A stretch of DNA of 64,000 nucleotides, from contig NZ_CP019288.1 in NCBI RefSeq assembly GCF_009901525.1, forward strand, positions 806,001-870,000, read 5' to 3'. The stretch comes from Kordia antarctica. Its GTDB lineage: Bacteria > Bacteroidota > Bacteroidia > Flavobacteriales > Flavobacteriaceae. A model generated the notes under the pieces. The model worked only from the letters and a program-made list of their open reading frames with translations. It had not been told where the DNA came from and did not search any database. Shown piece by piece: positions 15,690 to 25,517 of the stretch (within the stretch, counting starts at the first letter, position 1; each line of letters starts with the position of its first letter). A program made the translations under genes and the position numbers.

Positions 15690-18600
15690 TTAAAAATTAA
15701 AATCTATGGAAATTGTTTCTTCTTTTTCGAAAGCGAAATCAATGTCAATAGCATGTATTGGAGTTGTTATGTCTGATAAGATTTGTTGTAAAAATTTTTC
15801 ATATTTTACGGTAAAGAAATTCATAGTTTCTTCTTCATATTTTGTGGTATCATAAAGAATAGATCCTCTGAGATGTTCTCCTTTTACAGAAAAATCAATT
15901 AGTAAAGGAAGTCTATTGTATTTTGTAATTACAGGACTCATGTGCAAAGCAACATCTTCTGTGAGGTCAAATTTTCCATAATTAAATGTTTGGTTTTGTA
16001 ATACTAGAATCGCTTCAAAACGCAATGTATTCAATACATCTTCTGTAATATCTTGATGCTCATCTACCGTTAGTAAATTTTCATGCATGTTTTTCATAAG
16101 TGCGAGAAAGGAATCATTGGATGTTACGCTACTTCGCAACGGTAATGTTTTTACAAACATTCCAACTTGATTTTCCAAGCCTGAAAAAGTACGTCCCGAA
16201 TTTATGGTTCCGACACATATATCATCTATTCCATATAACTTGTGAAGTAATACATGAAAAGAAGTCATGAGTAAGGTATGAAGTGTTACGTTGTTTTGAA
16301 CTGCAATTTCATTTAAATCATCCATGAATTTCTTCGGCCAATGAAATATGTGAAAACTTCCCGTGTATTTTTCTTCTGAAACACTATAATCGTAGGGAAT
16401 TAAAGTTTTCCATTGGTGTTTTTGTAAATAGTTTGTCCAAAATTCTCGATTGCTTGCTTCGTTTTGTTGTTCAATATTATTTTGCCATACGACAAAGTCT
16501 TTATATTGAAAGTCGAGTTTTTCTTCTGTAAGAGATTTTTGTGTTGCCAAAGCACTGTAACGCGAGGTGATTTCTTTTACTATGATTTCTAAAGACCAAC
16601 CGTCCATCATTACGTGATGTGTTGTAAATACTAAGGTGCAGTTTTGGTTTTCTGTATGAAATAACGCAACTCGGATGAGCATATCATGTTCAAGCTGAAA
16701 TTCTTTGTTTGTATATTCTTTTACAGCATCATCATATTTATCTGAAGTTGTATACATCTCATCAACCGAAAAATTTACTTCTGTTGTAGAGTTGATTTTT
16801 TGGTATGGATTTCCGTTTACTTCGATGAAATTAGTTCGGAAGATTTCATATTTCTGGATGATTCCAAGAAATGCTCTTTCTAACAATTCTTTGCTCATTT
16901 CACCTTCAATAGTATATACACCAGACATATTGTAAGCAATCGATTTTTCTGATTGAAGCGACGCCAACCAAATCATGTATTGCGGAAATGTTATCGGATA
17001 ATATTCTTGAGGTTTTACAGGTGTAATTGCTTGTAGCGTGCTAGTTGATTTGTTTTGTAAATAATTAACCAACGAGCTAATATCAGGATAGTTAAATATA
17101 TCTTTTAACGAAAGTCGTTGTTGGTATTTCTTTTCGATTAAACCTATAAGTCTTACAGCATTTAAAGAATGTCCGCCTAAAGCAAAGAAACTTGTAGAGA
17201 TACTGAAATCATCATCTCTTTCGAGTACTTTTTTATAGAATTTATATAATTCTTTTTCTTGTTTGCTTGTTGGAAGTACTACTACTTCTTCTGCCCTATT
17301 TTGTATGGTTTCTAATTGTGCTAATTGTTTTCTGTCAACTTTTTTGTTTGGTGTTAGCGGAAATTCATCAATAGCAATTAGCGTATATGGAATCATATAC
17401 TCAGGGAGTTTGCTTCGCAAGTGTTTGATTACTTCTTCATAGTCAAAACCTTCTTTTTCTGAGATTAAATATGCAACCAAAAATACTTCATGATCTTTGC
17501 GCTTTTTTGCAATTACAACCGACGATTTTATATTTTTTATTTCGTTTAATTGCGTTTCTATATCTCCTAATTCAATACGATAACCTCTAATTTTTACTTG
17601 ATTGTCATTTCGTCCTAAGAATTCAATTTCTCCATCTATTGTCCATTTTCCTAAATCACTTGTATCATATATGATTTCTTCAGGTTTGAAAGGATTTTTG
17701 ATAAACTTTTGACTTGTTAAATATTCATCTTTGAAATATCCTTTTGCCAAGCCTTTTCCTCCAATGTATATTTTTCCAGGAGTGTTTACAGGAAGTAATT
17801 GCATGTAATCATCTAAAATATAGAAAGAAGTATTTTGTATTGGTTTTCCAATGTTTGAAGCATCTTTAGCAGAAAGAATTGGTTTGATACTAGACCAAAT
17901 TGTCGTTTCCGTTGGTCCGTACATATTCCAAACTTTATACGAAGTGTCCAATAATTTTTGCGCTAATGATTCACTTAACAAATCGCCACCACATAATATT
18001 TTTAATTGTTGATCACCTTTCCAACCTACATTGTACAACATTTGATAGAAACTTGGTGTTCCTTGCATTATTGTAGGTTGTACTTTTTGTATTTCATCAA
18101 TTATGACTAAAGGATCGTCTAACGTTTTATTTGCTACTACGTATAATGTTGCTCCAACAATTAGAGGTGTGAAAAATTCTAAAATAGAAATATCAAATGA
18201 TTGCGTCGTTACAGAGTAGAGAATATCATGATTTTCTACGCCAGGATGATTTTTTATACTTTGTAAAAAGTTAATTAATGCTTCATGTCCTATTTCAACA
18301 CCTTTTGGATTTCCAGTTGATCCTGAGGTGTAAATAATATAAGCAGAAGCTTCTGATGTGACTTCTTTTAATTCTTGATCTGAATGTTTTTTGGAATGAA
18401 TTAACTTTTCAACATCAATAAAAACTACGTCTGAATTTATTAAATGTTTTAAATCCTTATTTCCAACAACACAATTTACATTGCTATGTTTTGTAATGTA
18501 GTTGAGTCGTTCTTTTGGAAAGCTAGGATCTAAAGGAATATAGGAATGTCCGGATTTTAATATTCCTAGTAATGTTAAGACTAAATCTGCCGAACGTTCC

Positions 18601-20132
18601 ATTAGCACTGCAATTGGTGCTGTATCTTTTCCGCTGAAGCGATCTTGTATTTCTAATGCTATTGCTTTTGAAATACGATCTACTTCTGCGTATGTGTATT
18701 GTTTTTCAAAATCTTGAATTGCTATTTTAGTGGAATATTTTTTAGCGACTTCATTAAATGCTGAAAGTACCGTAGCTTTTTTAGGCAAAGGAGTTTCAGT
18801 TTCATTAAACGTATGTATTAATTGTTGCTGTTCAGTATTCGTTATATATGAATAGTCTGATAATTTTTGAGAAGGATTTTTAATAATACTTTGAAGTAAT
18901 TCTTCAAAATGCATTACCGCTTGACTTATAGCTTCCGCTTCAAAATAATTGGTATTGTAATCAAAATCAATGGTAACACTTTCTGAAACATCAAATTCTC
19001 TAATATAGATTGCCAAAGCAACACGTTCTGATTGATGTGTTAGCGGAATTACCTTCGTTTTGGTATTTGCAAAATGATCTGCATAATCTTGCTTTTCATA
19101 GGAAAGCGTAATGTTAAATAGTTGTTCTCTTTCTTTGAAAACTCCTTTTTCTTGAATTAGTTTCCCTAAGGGAAAACGCTGATGGCGATAGTCTTGACGT
19201 AATTGTTGTCGTATGGTTTGGATTAATTCTTCAAAAGAGGCATCAAAATCTAGCGGAATTCGCAATGCGGAAATTCCCATGAAAAGTCCAACCGTTTTCT
19301 TGAATATTGATTTTCCTCTGTTTAGTACAGGAAGTCCAATAGAAATGTCATTATTTTGATGTTTTCTTGCGAAATATAAATATAACGTTGCTAGTATAAT
19401 GTGAAACGTAGAAGCTCTATTAGCTTTAGCAATTTCGGTAAGTTTATCGTATACCGATCGTTCTATGTGAATGGTTTTACGCTTACTTTTATTACTGTAT
19501 ATGGTTTCGTCTATTCTTTTGAATAAAGGTGCTGGTAAGTTTTCAAATTTAGTTAACCAATATGCTTTGTCTTTTTGATAATCTTCTGATTTTGCATACA
19601 GTTCATCATCTTCTACAAATGTTTCATAACTGTACGGATATTCAGAAATTACTTTTCCGTGTTCACTGAGTTCATTATAGTTTTGTACTAAGCGTTGAAA
19701 CATTACCGAAGTTCCCCATCCGTCAGTAATGATATGATGATACATAGAAAATAGATAGTGAAATGTATCATGAACTTTGACCAAAATGAACGTATGCAAT
19801 AGGCTTTTAGCGTCAAAATTAAACGCTTTCCCAAACATAGTTTGCATATACTGATTTGCTTTTTCATCAGGATTACTTTCCATAGAAAAATCTAAGAAAC
19901 CTAAATCAGAGTTGTGATCTGCAAGTATTTCTATTCGCGGATTTTGTATGTCATTGATTACAATACTTCTGTATGCATCATGCTGATCTATTAGTTTTTT
20001 GTAAGCTTGATTGAATATTTTTGCATCAATGATTCCTTCAATTGGGATTTTAGCGCCAATGTTATAAATAGGCTCATCAGGATATAACAATTGCTCAAAG
20101 TAAACGTCTTGTTGTGGCAACGTAAGTTTCAT
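15690..20132 (-). CDS. NRPS C-A(Gly-like)-T-C
   Basis: This 1480-residue NRPS starts directly with a condensation domain (1-430, HHIITDG at 132-138) and has no TubC docking region. The A domain (about 450-960, YIIYTSGSTGNPKG near 600) gives the by-eye code D-I-L-Q-L-G-M-I-W, close to published glycine codes. The carrier domain has its serine near 985 (LGGHSLNA). A second, complete C domain closes the protein (about 1040-1480, HHVMMDG near 1175). No thioesterase or reductase follows. As the last NRPS in the operon it may carry the releasing step, with the terminal C domain joining the chain to a free or internal nucleophile. Domain calls are firm; substrate and release are inferred. Confidence 0.93.
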   Translation of the reverse strand: MKLTLPQQDVYFEQLLYPDEPIYNIGAKIPIEGIIDAKIFNQAYKKLIDQHDAYRSIVINDIQNPRIEILADHNSDLGFLDFSMESNPDEKANQYMQTMFGKAFNFDAKSLLHTFILVKVHDTFHYLFSMYHHIITDGWGTSVMFQRLVQNYNELSEHGKVISEYPYSYETFVEDDELYAKSEDYQKDKAYWLTKFENLPAPLFKRIDETIYSNKSKRKTIHIERSVYDKLTEIAKANRASTFHIILATLYLYFARKHQNNDISIGLPVLNRGKSIFKKTVGLFMGISALRIPLDFDASFEELIQTIRQQLRQDYRHQRFPLGKLIQEKGVFKEREQLFNITLSYEKQDYADHFANTKTKVIPLTHQSERVALAIYIREFDVSESVTIDFDYNTNYFEAEAISQAVMHFEELLQSIIKNPSQKLSDYSYITNTEQQQLIHTFNETETPLPKKATVLSAFNEVAKKYSTKIAIQDFEKQYTYAEVDRISKAIALEIQDRFSGKDTAPIAVLMERSADLVLTLLGILKSGHSYIPLDPSFPKERLNYITKHSNVNCVVGNKDLKHLINSDVVFIDVEKLIHSKKHSDQELKEVTSEASAYIIYTSGSTGNPKGVEIGHEALINFLQSIKNHPGVENHDILYSVTTQSFDISILEFFTPLIVGATLYVVANKTLDDPLVIIDEIQKVQPTIMQGTPSFYQMLYNVGWKGDQQLKILCGGDLLSESLAQKLLDTSYKVWNMYGPTETTIWSSIKPILSAKDASNIGKPIQNTSFYILDDYMQLLPVNTPGKIYIGGKGLAKGYFKDEYLTSQKFIKNPFKPEEIIYDTSDLGKWTIDGEIEFLGRNDNQVKIRGYRIELGDIETQLNEIKNIKSSVVIAKKRKDHEVFLVAYLISEKEGFDYEEVIKHLRSKLPEYMIPYTLIAIDEFPLTPNKKVDRKQLAQLETIQNRAEEVVVLPTSKQEKELYKFYKKVLERDDDFSISTSFFALGGHSLNAVRLIGLIEKKYQQRLSLKDIFNYPDISSLVNYLQNKSTSTLQAITPVKPQEYYPITFPQYMIWLASLQSEKSIAYNMSGVYTIEGEMSKELLERAFLGIIQKYEIFRTNFIEVNGNPYQKINSTTEVNFSVDEMYTTSDKYDDAVKEYTNKEFQLEHDMLIRVALFHTENQNCTLVFTTHHVMMDGWSLEIIVKEITSRYSALATQKSLTEEKLDFQYKDFVVWQNNIEQQNEASNREFWTNYLQKHQWKTLIPYDYSVSEEKYTGSFHIFHWPKKFMDDLNEIAVQNNVTLHTLLMTSFHVLLHKLYGIDDICVGTINSGRTFSGLENQVGMFVKTLPLRSSVTSNDSFLALMKNMHENLLTVDEHQDITEDVLNTLRFEAILVLQNQTFNYGKFDLTEDVALHMSPVITKYNRLPLLIDFSVKGEHLRGSILYDTTKYEEETMNFFTVKYEKFLQQILSDITTPIHAIDIDFAFEKEETISIDFNF

Positions 20133-20219
20133 AGAGTTTGTATAATAGTTAAGATAGTAGCATTGAGAAGAGTTAATTCCTCAATCCAAAAAAAGATACA
20201 TGTATTTTTGGCTGTTATT

Positions 20220-21848
20220 TTATTGCCATAAACTTTCTGTCAATTCTTGTCTACTGATTACAGGAACGTCTCTTACAATTTGTCCGTAATCAAATTTGAT
20301 AATACGATTGGCATTGTGGAAATAGGCATCATCATGTGTTACAGCGATAATTGTTTTGCCCATTTCTTGTAATTTTGGAATTAATTCTTCGTAGAAATAT
20401 TTTCTAAATTGTGGATCTTGATCTGCTGCCCATTCGTCCAATACGATAATTGGTTTTTCTTCTAGTAACGCAAATATTAGCGACATACGTTTACTTTGAC
20501 CTTTTGAGAAGCCTCTTCTTGCTGATTCTTCTTTGTCATCAGCTACAACTTCTTTTAATTTCATTATTTCTAACCATTCATTGTAAAATGTATTACCCTC
20601 AATTTTGTAGTTATCGTAATTGTTAGAAAAGATATGGTTTTGTGTAAATACAGAAGAAATTATATTTTGCAAGTCACCTTTTATATTTTCGGTTTTTCCG
20701 TTTAAGGCAATTTCACCCATAGATGGATCATAAATTCCAGTTAGTGCATTGATGAATGTGCTTTTTCCTGAACCGTTTCCTCCAACAATAAAGATTGTTT
20801 CTCCTTTTTTAATTTCCAGATTTATCGGACCTAATGCAAAAGATTCTTTGTTTTCTTCATCATAGTAAAAGTAAACATCTTTAAAAACCAACGATTCAAA
20901 CTCCAACGATTCTGTAACTTCCAAATTGACATCATTAGCTAGCAGTTTGAAATCATTCAAAAAACGATTGATTCGTGAATTTGCAACTATAAATCTCGTG
21001 TACATTTGTTGTAGATTGATCAAGTTATTTATGGGTCCTGAAACAAACATAATAATTACCACATACGAAATTACATCAGCGCGAGGCAATATTCCCATTC
21101 CTGGTAATACAAATAGAATTACAGCGATTACGACATATAATCCATATTGACTGATAAGGTTTACAGATAAAAATATATAACTTATTTTGAAATCTAGTTT
21201 TTTAGCTAAGTCCCTATTTGGCACTAAGAATTTGTTCATTAGATTAGTTCTTCTGAAGAAACTTAGTTTTAATTCTTGGAAACCATCAATTACATCTCCA
21301 ACATATTGATAGTAATCTTCGTTGTATTCCCTTAATGTTGACACCTGACTAGACATGGAGTTTATGACGACAAAGTAACAGGCAGCGACTATAGCAATCA
21401 AACCTATAACAATTAATGCAGATATTGATGATAAGGAAAACATATACACTAAACAAAGTACTAGCATTAGCACTGAGTTTACCGTATGTGTAACGGTATA
21501 TGGCAACTGAGAAAATGTTCTTAAATCTTCAACCGCTGTTAAAAATCGTTTTGAACCAAAACGTTCCAAACTTCGCATTGGCGCACTTAAAATTTGATTG
21601 AATATTTTCTTTTCATTATCGTATAAGACATCAAAAGCAAACTTATTTAGCCATTTCTGAAAAACAATATTTAGAAGATATGTATACCCAATTAACGCTA
21701 AAAAAACAATTCCCATATGGTCTCCTAAAAATGCCTGATTTCCAGAAAGGACATTGTTAATAATATATACAATACCAAAACTTAAAATTGTGTTGGGTAA
21801 TGCATATAAAATTATATAAACGATATTTTTAATTTTTAATCGTATCAT
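20220..21848 (-). CDS. ABC exporter, cyclic-peptide (PvdE/SyrD) type
   Basis: This 542-residue half-transporter has about six membrane helices in the first 300 residues fused to one nucleotide-binding domain. Walker A is GGNGSGKST near 356, the signature region is FSKGQSKRMSL, and Walker B runs into LDEWAADQDPQFRKYFYEEL, a hallmark of the exporter family that handles pyoverdine- and syringomycin-like NRPS products. The switch histidine is in AVTHDD. It should act as a homodimer in the inner membrane to move the finished peptide or precursor to the periplasm, where the membrane-anchored hydrolase could meet it. Family assignment is strong; cargo is inferred from the operon. Confidence 0.92.
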   Translation of the reverse strand: MIRLKIKNIVYIILYALPNTILSFGIVYIINNVLSGNQAFLGDHMGIVFLALIGYTYLLNIVFQKWLNKFAFDVLYDNEKKIFNQILSAPMRSLERFGSKRFLTAVEDLRTFSQLPYTVTHTVNSVLMLVLCLVYMFSLSSISALIVIGLIAIVAACYFVVINSMSSQVSTLREYNEDYYQYVGDVIDGFQELKLSFFRRTNLMNKFLVPNRDLAKKLDFKISYIFLSVNLISQYGLYVVIAVILFVLPGMGILPRADVISYVVIIMFVSGPINNLINLQQMYTRFIVANSRINRFLNDFKLLANDVNLEVTESLEFESLVFKDVYFYYDEENKESFALGPINLEIKKGETIFIVGGNGSGKSTFINALTGIYDPSMGEIALNGKTENIKGDLQNIISSVFTQNHIFSNNYDNYKIEGNTFYNEWLEIMKLKEVVADDKEESARRGFSKGQSKRMSLIFALLEEKPIIVLDEWAADQDPQFRKYFYEELIPKLQEMGKTIIAVTHDDAYFHNANRIIKFDYGQIVRDVPVISRQELTESLWQ

Positions 21849-21917
21849 AATATAGTTTTTTGTTTTAAAATAATAGTGTTTAGGAATAAAGGTTGTTTCA
21901 AAGAAACAAAAAATTGT

Positions 21918-22298
21918 TTAGCGTAGAATTTCTTTAATTTTTAATCGCTCTACATCCATTTGCTGGATAACTTGTTCAATTTGTTTTTGGTTTGTAGTTT
22001 CTTCAAGACTAATGACTAATTTCATTAATACTTCTGAAACATTGAAGAATACGTAATGTCGCATTTTTTCATTCTTGATTTTTTCTCGACTTTTTTGATA
22101 TAAAAAATTAAAACTTCCAAGTAAGTATCGAAATTTCATAGATGATTTTTCCGATAATTTAATTTGATTAATTGTCAAAGGAGTTCGCTCATCCACCACG
22201 TGAATGGTGGTTTTGAATTTTAGTATATATACTTCGTTTTCTTTAACTGAATATATGTTTTTTGGATACTCAACGATTAATTTGTCTGTTAAATCCAT
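21918..22298 (-). CDS. Unknown 126-aa protein of the NRPS operon
   Basis: This 126-residue protein has no signal peptide. The N-terminal half is predicted beta-rich (YPKNIYSVKENEVYILKFKTTIHVV); the C-terminal half is charged and helical (FLYQKSREKIKNEK, then EQVIQQMDVERLKIKEILR). It lies between the thioesterase and ABC exporter genes on the same strand, with 62- and 69-bp spacers. It lacks the Trp-rich NPxxQYSxWP-type signature of MbtH proteins, and I recognise no family. A small accessory or chaperone-like role in biosynthesis or export is possible but unsupported. Confidence 0.65.
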   Translation of the reverse strand: MDLTDKLIVEYPKNIYSVKENEVYILKFKTTIHVVDERTPLTINQIKLSEKSSMKFRYLLGSFNFLYQKSREKIKNEKMRHYVFFNVSEVLMKLVISLEETTNQKQIEQVIQQMDVERLKIKEILR

Positions 22299-22360
22299 AA
22301 TTGATAAGTTAGATTAATAAATATGATACGAGAATGTACTCTAAAAAGAAGTTCTTAATT

Positions 22361-23092
22361 TTAAAAGTTATCTTTATAACTGTTTAAAATAATAGTAGAA
22401 AGTTTTTCGGGATGACCGTGTATAAAAAAGTGATTTCCTTCTAGGAGATTAGATTCAAATGTTCCCTTGGTGAATTTTTTCCAGTTTTCAATGTGTTCGC
22501 AGCGTTCTTCTTCAGAACCCATGAGTGCATAAATTGAAGATCTAAGTTTTATTTCTTCCTCAGAATAATCGCTTTCTTTTTCTAAAATTGCAAAGTCGGC
22601 TCTCATTATAGGCTCAAAGAAATCATATAATTCATCACTATTCAGTATTTCTTCAGGTATGCCTCCAAGAATTTCCAATTCAGCTTTAAAATCAGCATCA
22701 TTCATTAAATATCTAGGACCCTTATTATCAGGATCTTCAGGTTCTTTTATTCCAGGACCAGGATTTCCGGAAACAATTATAGACAGAGCAATGTCATTAA
22801 TTTTTTCCATTTCATACGCAATAGAGAGTGCCAAGGTAGCTCCCATACTGTGCCCAAAAATTAAATACGGTTTTCGATGATTTCTGAGTTTTTTTATTTG
22901 TTTGGTATAATCTTCTATTGCTGCTGCTTTGGTTGCTAATAAAGATTCGTGAAATCTTTTTCCTCTCCCAGGAATTTCTAATGGAATAAATTCAAAATTA
23001 TCATCCATGTAGGCTCTAAGAAAATCATAGGAGTAACTACTTCCACCCGCAAAATGGAGCAGAAATAGTTGTACTTTATGTTCAGTTCTCAT
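22361..23092 (-). CDS. Type II thioesterase (GrsT/SrfAD-like)
   Basis: This 243-residue stand-alone thioesterase has the family pattern LLHFAGGSSYSYDFL near the N-terminus, the nucleophile motif GHSMG with Ser82, and a late histidine in GNHFFIHG. Such enzymes remove wrong or stalled acyl groups from carrier domains, which helps large PKS/NRPS lines keep running. Its start lies 2 bp after the outer-membrane protein stop. It is the only thioesterase in the window, because none of the NRPS proteins ends in a TE domain, so a role in final release cannot be excluded. Family call is firm. Confidence 0.93.
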   Translation of the reverse strand: MRTEHKVQLFLLHFAGGSSYSYDFLRAYMDDNFEFIPLEIPGRGKRFHESLLATKAAAIEDYTKQIKKLRNHRKPYLIFGHSMGATLALSIAYEMEKINDIALSIIVSGNPGPGIKEPEDPDNKGPRYLMNDADFKAELEILGGIPEEILNSDELYDFFEPIMRADFAILEKESDYSEEEIKLRSSIYALMGSEEERCEHIENWKKFTKGTFESNLLEGNHFFIHGHPEKLSTIILNSYKDNF

Positions 23093-23094
23093 GT

Positions 23095-25506
23095 TTAGTT
23101 GGCTCCTGCTCTTCTTCGTTCTTCATCATTACCAAATCCTCTCTGATCCACGTTGATTTTCTTATTACCAAAACTATATGTTAATGACAATCTGAAATAT
23201 CTGTTACTATAGTTTTGTGTATAGTTTTGTTTAATTCCATTTACTTTTGAAACTAAATTATTCTGACTTGCAGTATCAAAAACATCATTTATAAGTACTG
23301 ATAGTTGAAGTGCTTTTTCTAGGAAATCTTGTTTGTAGCCAAAGCTTAAACTATATGTTTCTCCAAAGTCAAAAAGATTCGTTTTATAAGATGTACTATA
23401 CCAATAATTTACTTGAAATTTTGATGATTTCCCAAAAGAGATTGTATTGTATGATGATACATAAAGTCTGAACCCATTCATTTCTTTTGCAGTAATAATG
23501 TCATCATAAAATTCAGTTTTCGAACCTAATAAATAGACTAAATTATTGTTTTGCAACCATGATAATCCTTTGTATCCGTATGATTGTCCAAGTCCAAAGT
23601 TATAATCTTCAAAGTAGTTTTGTCTGCTAACTACTTGTGTAGTGATATCTGCTATTGGTGTAAAAATTGTTCCAAATCCGTTGGTAGTTCTGTTTAAGAA
23701 AAAATTTGTTCTTAAGTTACTTTTGTAGGTATATGTAAAGTCATAATTATCACTAAAAGAAGGTTGTAAAAAAGGATTTCCTTCTGAAAAGTTATTACTA
23801 TTTACATAGAAACGGAAAGGGTTTAAATCTCTAAAACTCGGTCTGCTAATTCTTTTACCATAATTAATCACAAATTGGTGATTGTCATTTTTTCGATACG
23901 AAATATAAATCGTTGGAAATAATTTAAAATAATCATTCGTAGTCGTTTGATTTAAGGTTCTTGAAAATCCTTCGGTATTCGTATTTTCTACACGCAAGCC
24001 TACTTGAGCTTCCCATTTGTCATTGAATGATTTTGTAGCATTTATATATGCCGCTTGAATATTTTCTTCGTATTCAAATTCATTCGATAATGCTGGATCA
24101 AATACAGGATCTCCGCTTAATGTGTCAAAAAATTGTACATCACTTGAGTTTCTAATGAAACTAAATTTAGTACCATAGGATAGTTTTACAGCTTTTAACG
24201 GATGTTCAAAATCTACTTTTACACTATAATTGTCTACATTTTGATTTGAGATGTTTAATGCGGACTGATTTAATGCAATAAATTGATTAGATGGTGAGAA
24301 TGTTTCTGTGATAAAGTTTCTATTAAATTCAGAATTTAAATCAAAATAATCTAAGTCTATTGATAGTTCTCTTCCTAAAGTATCCAGTTTTGAAACTAAG
24401 TGTACGTTATATAGATTATTGTTATCGTCTGGCTGACTTCTTCCTGTGTTTAACAACAATGTTTGCAATTCATCTGAAGGATCAAAAATTCGTGTACTAG
24501 CTCTATCATCTGTTCCTCCTTTGTCTACATTTCCAAGAAATTGCATTCCAATTGTCGTATTCTCAGTAATATCATAGTCGAGTAAAATTCTACCAGAATA
24601 GTCTTTTCGTTCACTTTTACCTCTCAAGTCTGTTTTCCATGTGCCGCTTGGATAGAAAATATCAGTTTGTTCTATTCCTCTTGTAAATCCTGTGTTTCCG
24701 TTTAAGTTTACAGATAACTTGAATTTATTTTTATTGTATGAGAAATTGTTTCTAAGTGTAAAGTAACTAAACTCATTTTGATTATACGCTGCGGTTGTGG
24801 TATTTTTCCATGAATTTCTAACTCCTTTTTTATAAATAATATTGATTAATCCACTATTTCCTTCTGCTTCATATTTTGCAGGCGGATTAGTAATGATTTC
24901 AATACTTTTTATATCATCTGCAGAAATAGAACTTAGAAAGTTTACCAAGTCTTCTCCACTTATTGGTAAAAGGCGTCCATCTACCATGACTCCGGTAGCT
25001 CCTTTTCCAATCATTCCAACACTATTGTTTTGAATTGTTAAACCTGGAGCTACTCTAAGTGCATCTAAAGCATCTGCACCAACAAGACCAGGATTGTTTT
25101 CTACATTGAATACAAGGCGATCCGTTTTTTGAATGATTAAGTTTTTTCTTCCTTCAAGAAAAACTTGTCCTAAACTCTCCGGATTTTCCGTTAATACGAT
25201 AGTTCCAAGGTCTAAGTCTGCTTCAACGACAATGCTTTTTTCCCAATTTGTATATCCAATAAAACTTACTGTTATTTTATAAGTGCCCTTATTTGTTTTT
25301 ATAACAAAAGCCCCATTTTCATCAGTTATAGCGCCTCCGATAATTTTATCATTTTCACCAGTTAAAACAACATTTGCAAAAGAAATGGATTCTTTTTCAC
25401 TTGTTACTTTCCCTGTGATTTGAACTTGTGCCATTACCAAACATGGAACTATTAGCAAAGCTAAAATGCACATTTTTTTATTAATTTTTGACAAACTTTT
25501 TTTCAT
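23095..25506 (-). CDS. TonB-dependent-type outer-membrane beta-barrel protein
   Basis: This 803-residue protein has a signal peptide (about 1-26, ending MAQ), a carboxypeptidase-regulatory-like domain (about 28-103) and a plug domain (about 110-232: DALDALRVAPGLTI, GVMVDGRLLPISGEDLVNFL, IEIITNPPAKYEAEGNSGLI). The remainder is a long beta-barrel of the Bacteroidetes outer-membrane type, with alternating aromatic strands to the C-terminus. It lies in the NRPS operon next to a short paralogue that stops after the plug. It could help secrete the product, take it back as a metallophore, or mark a receptor for it. Which one cannot be told from sequence. Confidence 0.9.
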   Translation of the reverse strand: MKKSLSKINKKMCILALLIVPCLVMAQVQITGKVTSEKESISFANVVLTGENDKIIGGAITDENGAFVIKTNKGTYKITVSFIGYTNWEKSIVVEADLDLGTIVLTENPESLGQVFLEGRKNLIIQKTDRLVFNVENNPGLVGADALDALRVAPGLTIQNNSVGMIGKGATGVMVDGRLLPISGEDLVNFLSSISADDIKSIEIITNPPAKYEAEGNSGLINIIYKKGVRNSWKNTTTAAYNQNEFSYFTLRNNFSYNKNKFKLSVNLNGNTGFTRGIEQTDIFYPSGTWKTDLRGKSERKDYSGRILLDYDITENTTIGMQFLGNVDKGGTDDRASTRIFDPSDELQTLLLNTGRSQPDDNNNLYNVHLVSKLDTLGRELSIDLDYFDLNSEFNRNFITETFSPSNQFIALNQSALNISNQNVDNYSVKVDFEHPLKAVKLSYGTKFSFIRNSSDVQFFDTLSGDPVFDPALSNEFEYEENIQAAYINATKSFNDKWEAQVGLRVENTNTEGFSRTLNQTTTNDYFKLFPTIYISYRKNDNHQFVINYGKRISRPSFRDLNPFRFYVNSNNFSEGNPFLQPSFSDNYDFTYTYKSNLRTNFFLNRTTNGFGTIFTPIADITTQVVSRQNYFEDYNFGLGQSYGYKGLSWLQNNNLVYLLGSKTEFYDDIITAKEMNGFRLYVSSYNTISFGKSSKFQVNYWYSTSYKTNLFDFGETYSLSFGYKQDFLEKALQLSVLINDVFDTASQNNLVSKVNGIKQNYTQNYSNRYFRLSLTYSFGNKKINVDQRGFGNDEERRRAGAN

Positions 25507-25517
25507 GAATTGGTTGT

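Noticed and set aside
21918-22298. MbtH-like protein
   Set aside because: The length (126 aa) is too large and the Trp/Pro signature of MbtH proteins is absent.
22361-23092. Detached product-releasing type I thioesterase
   Set aside because: Sequence features and stand-alone format fit type II editing thioesterases; a release role is only kept as a possibility.
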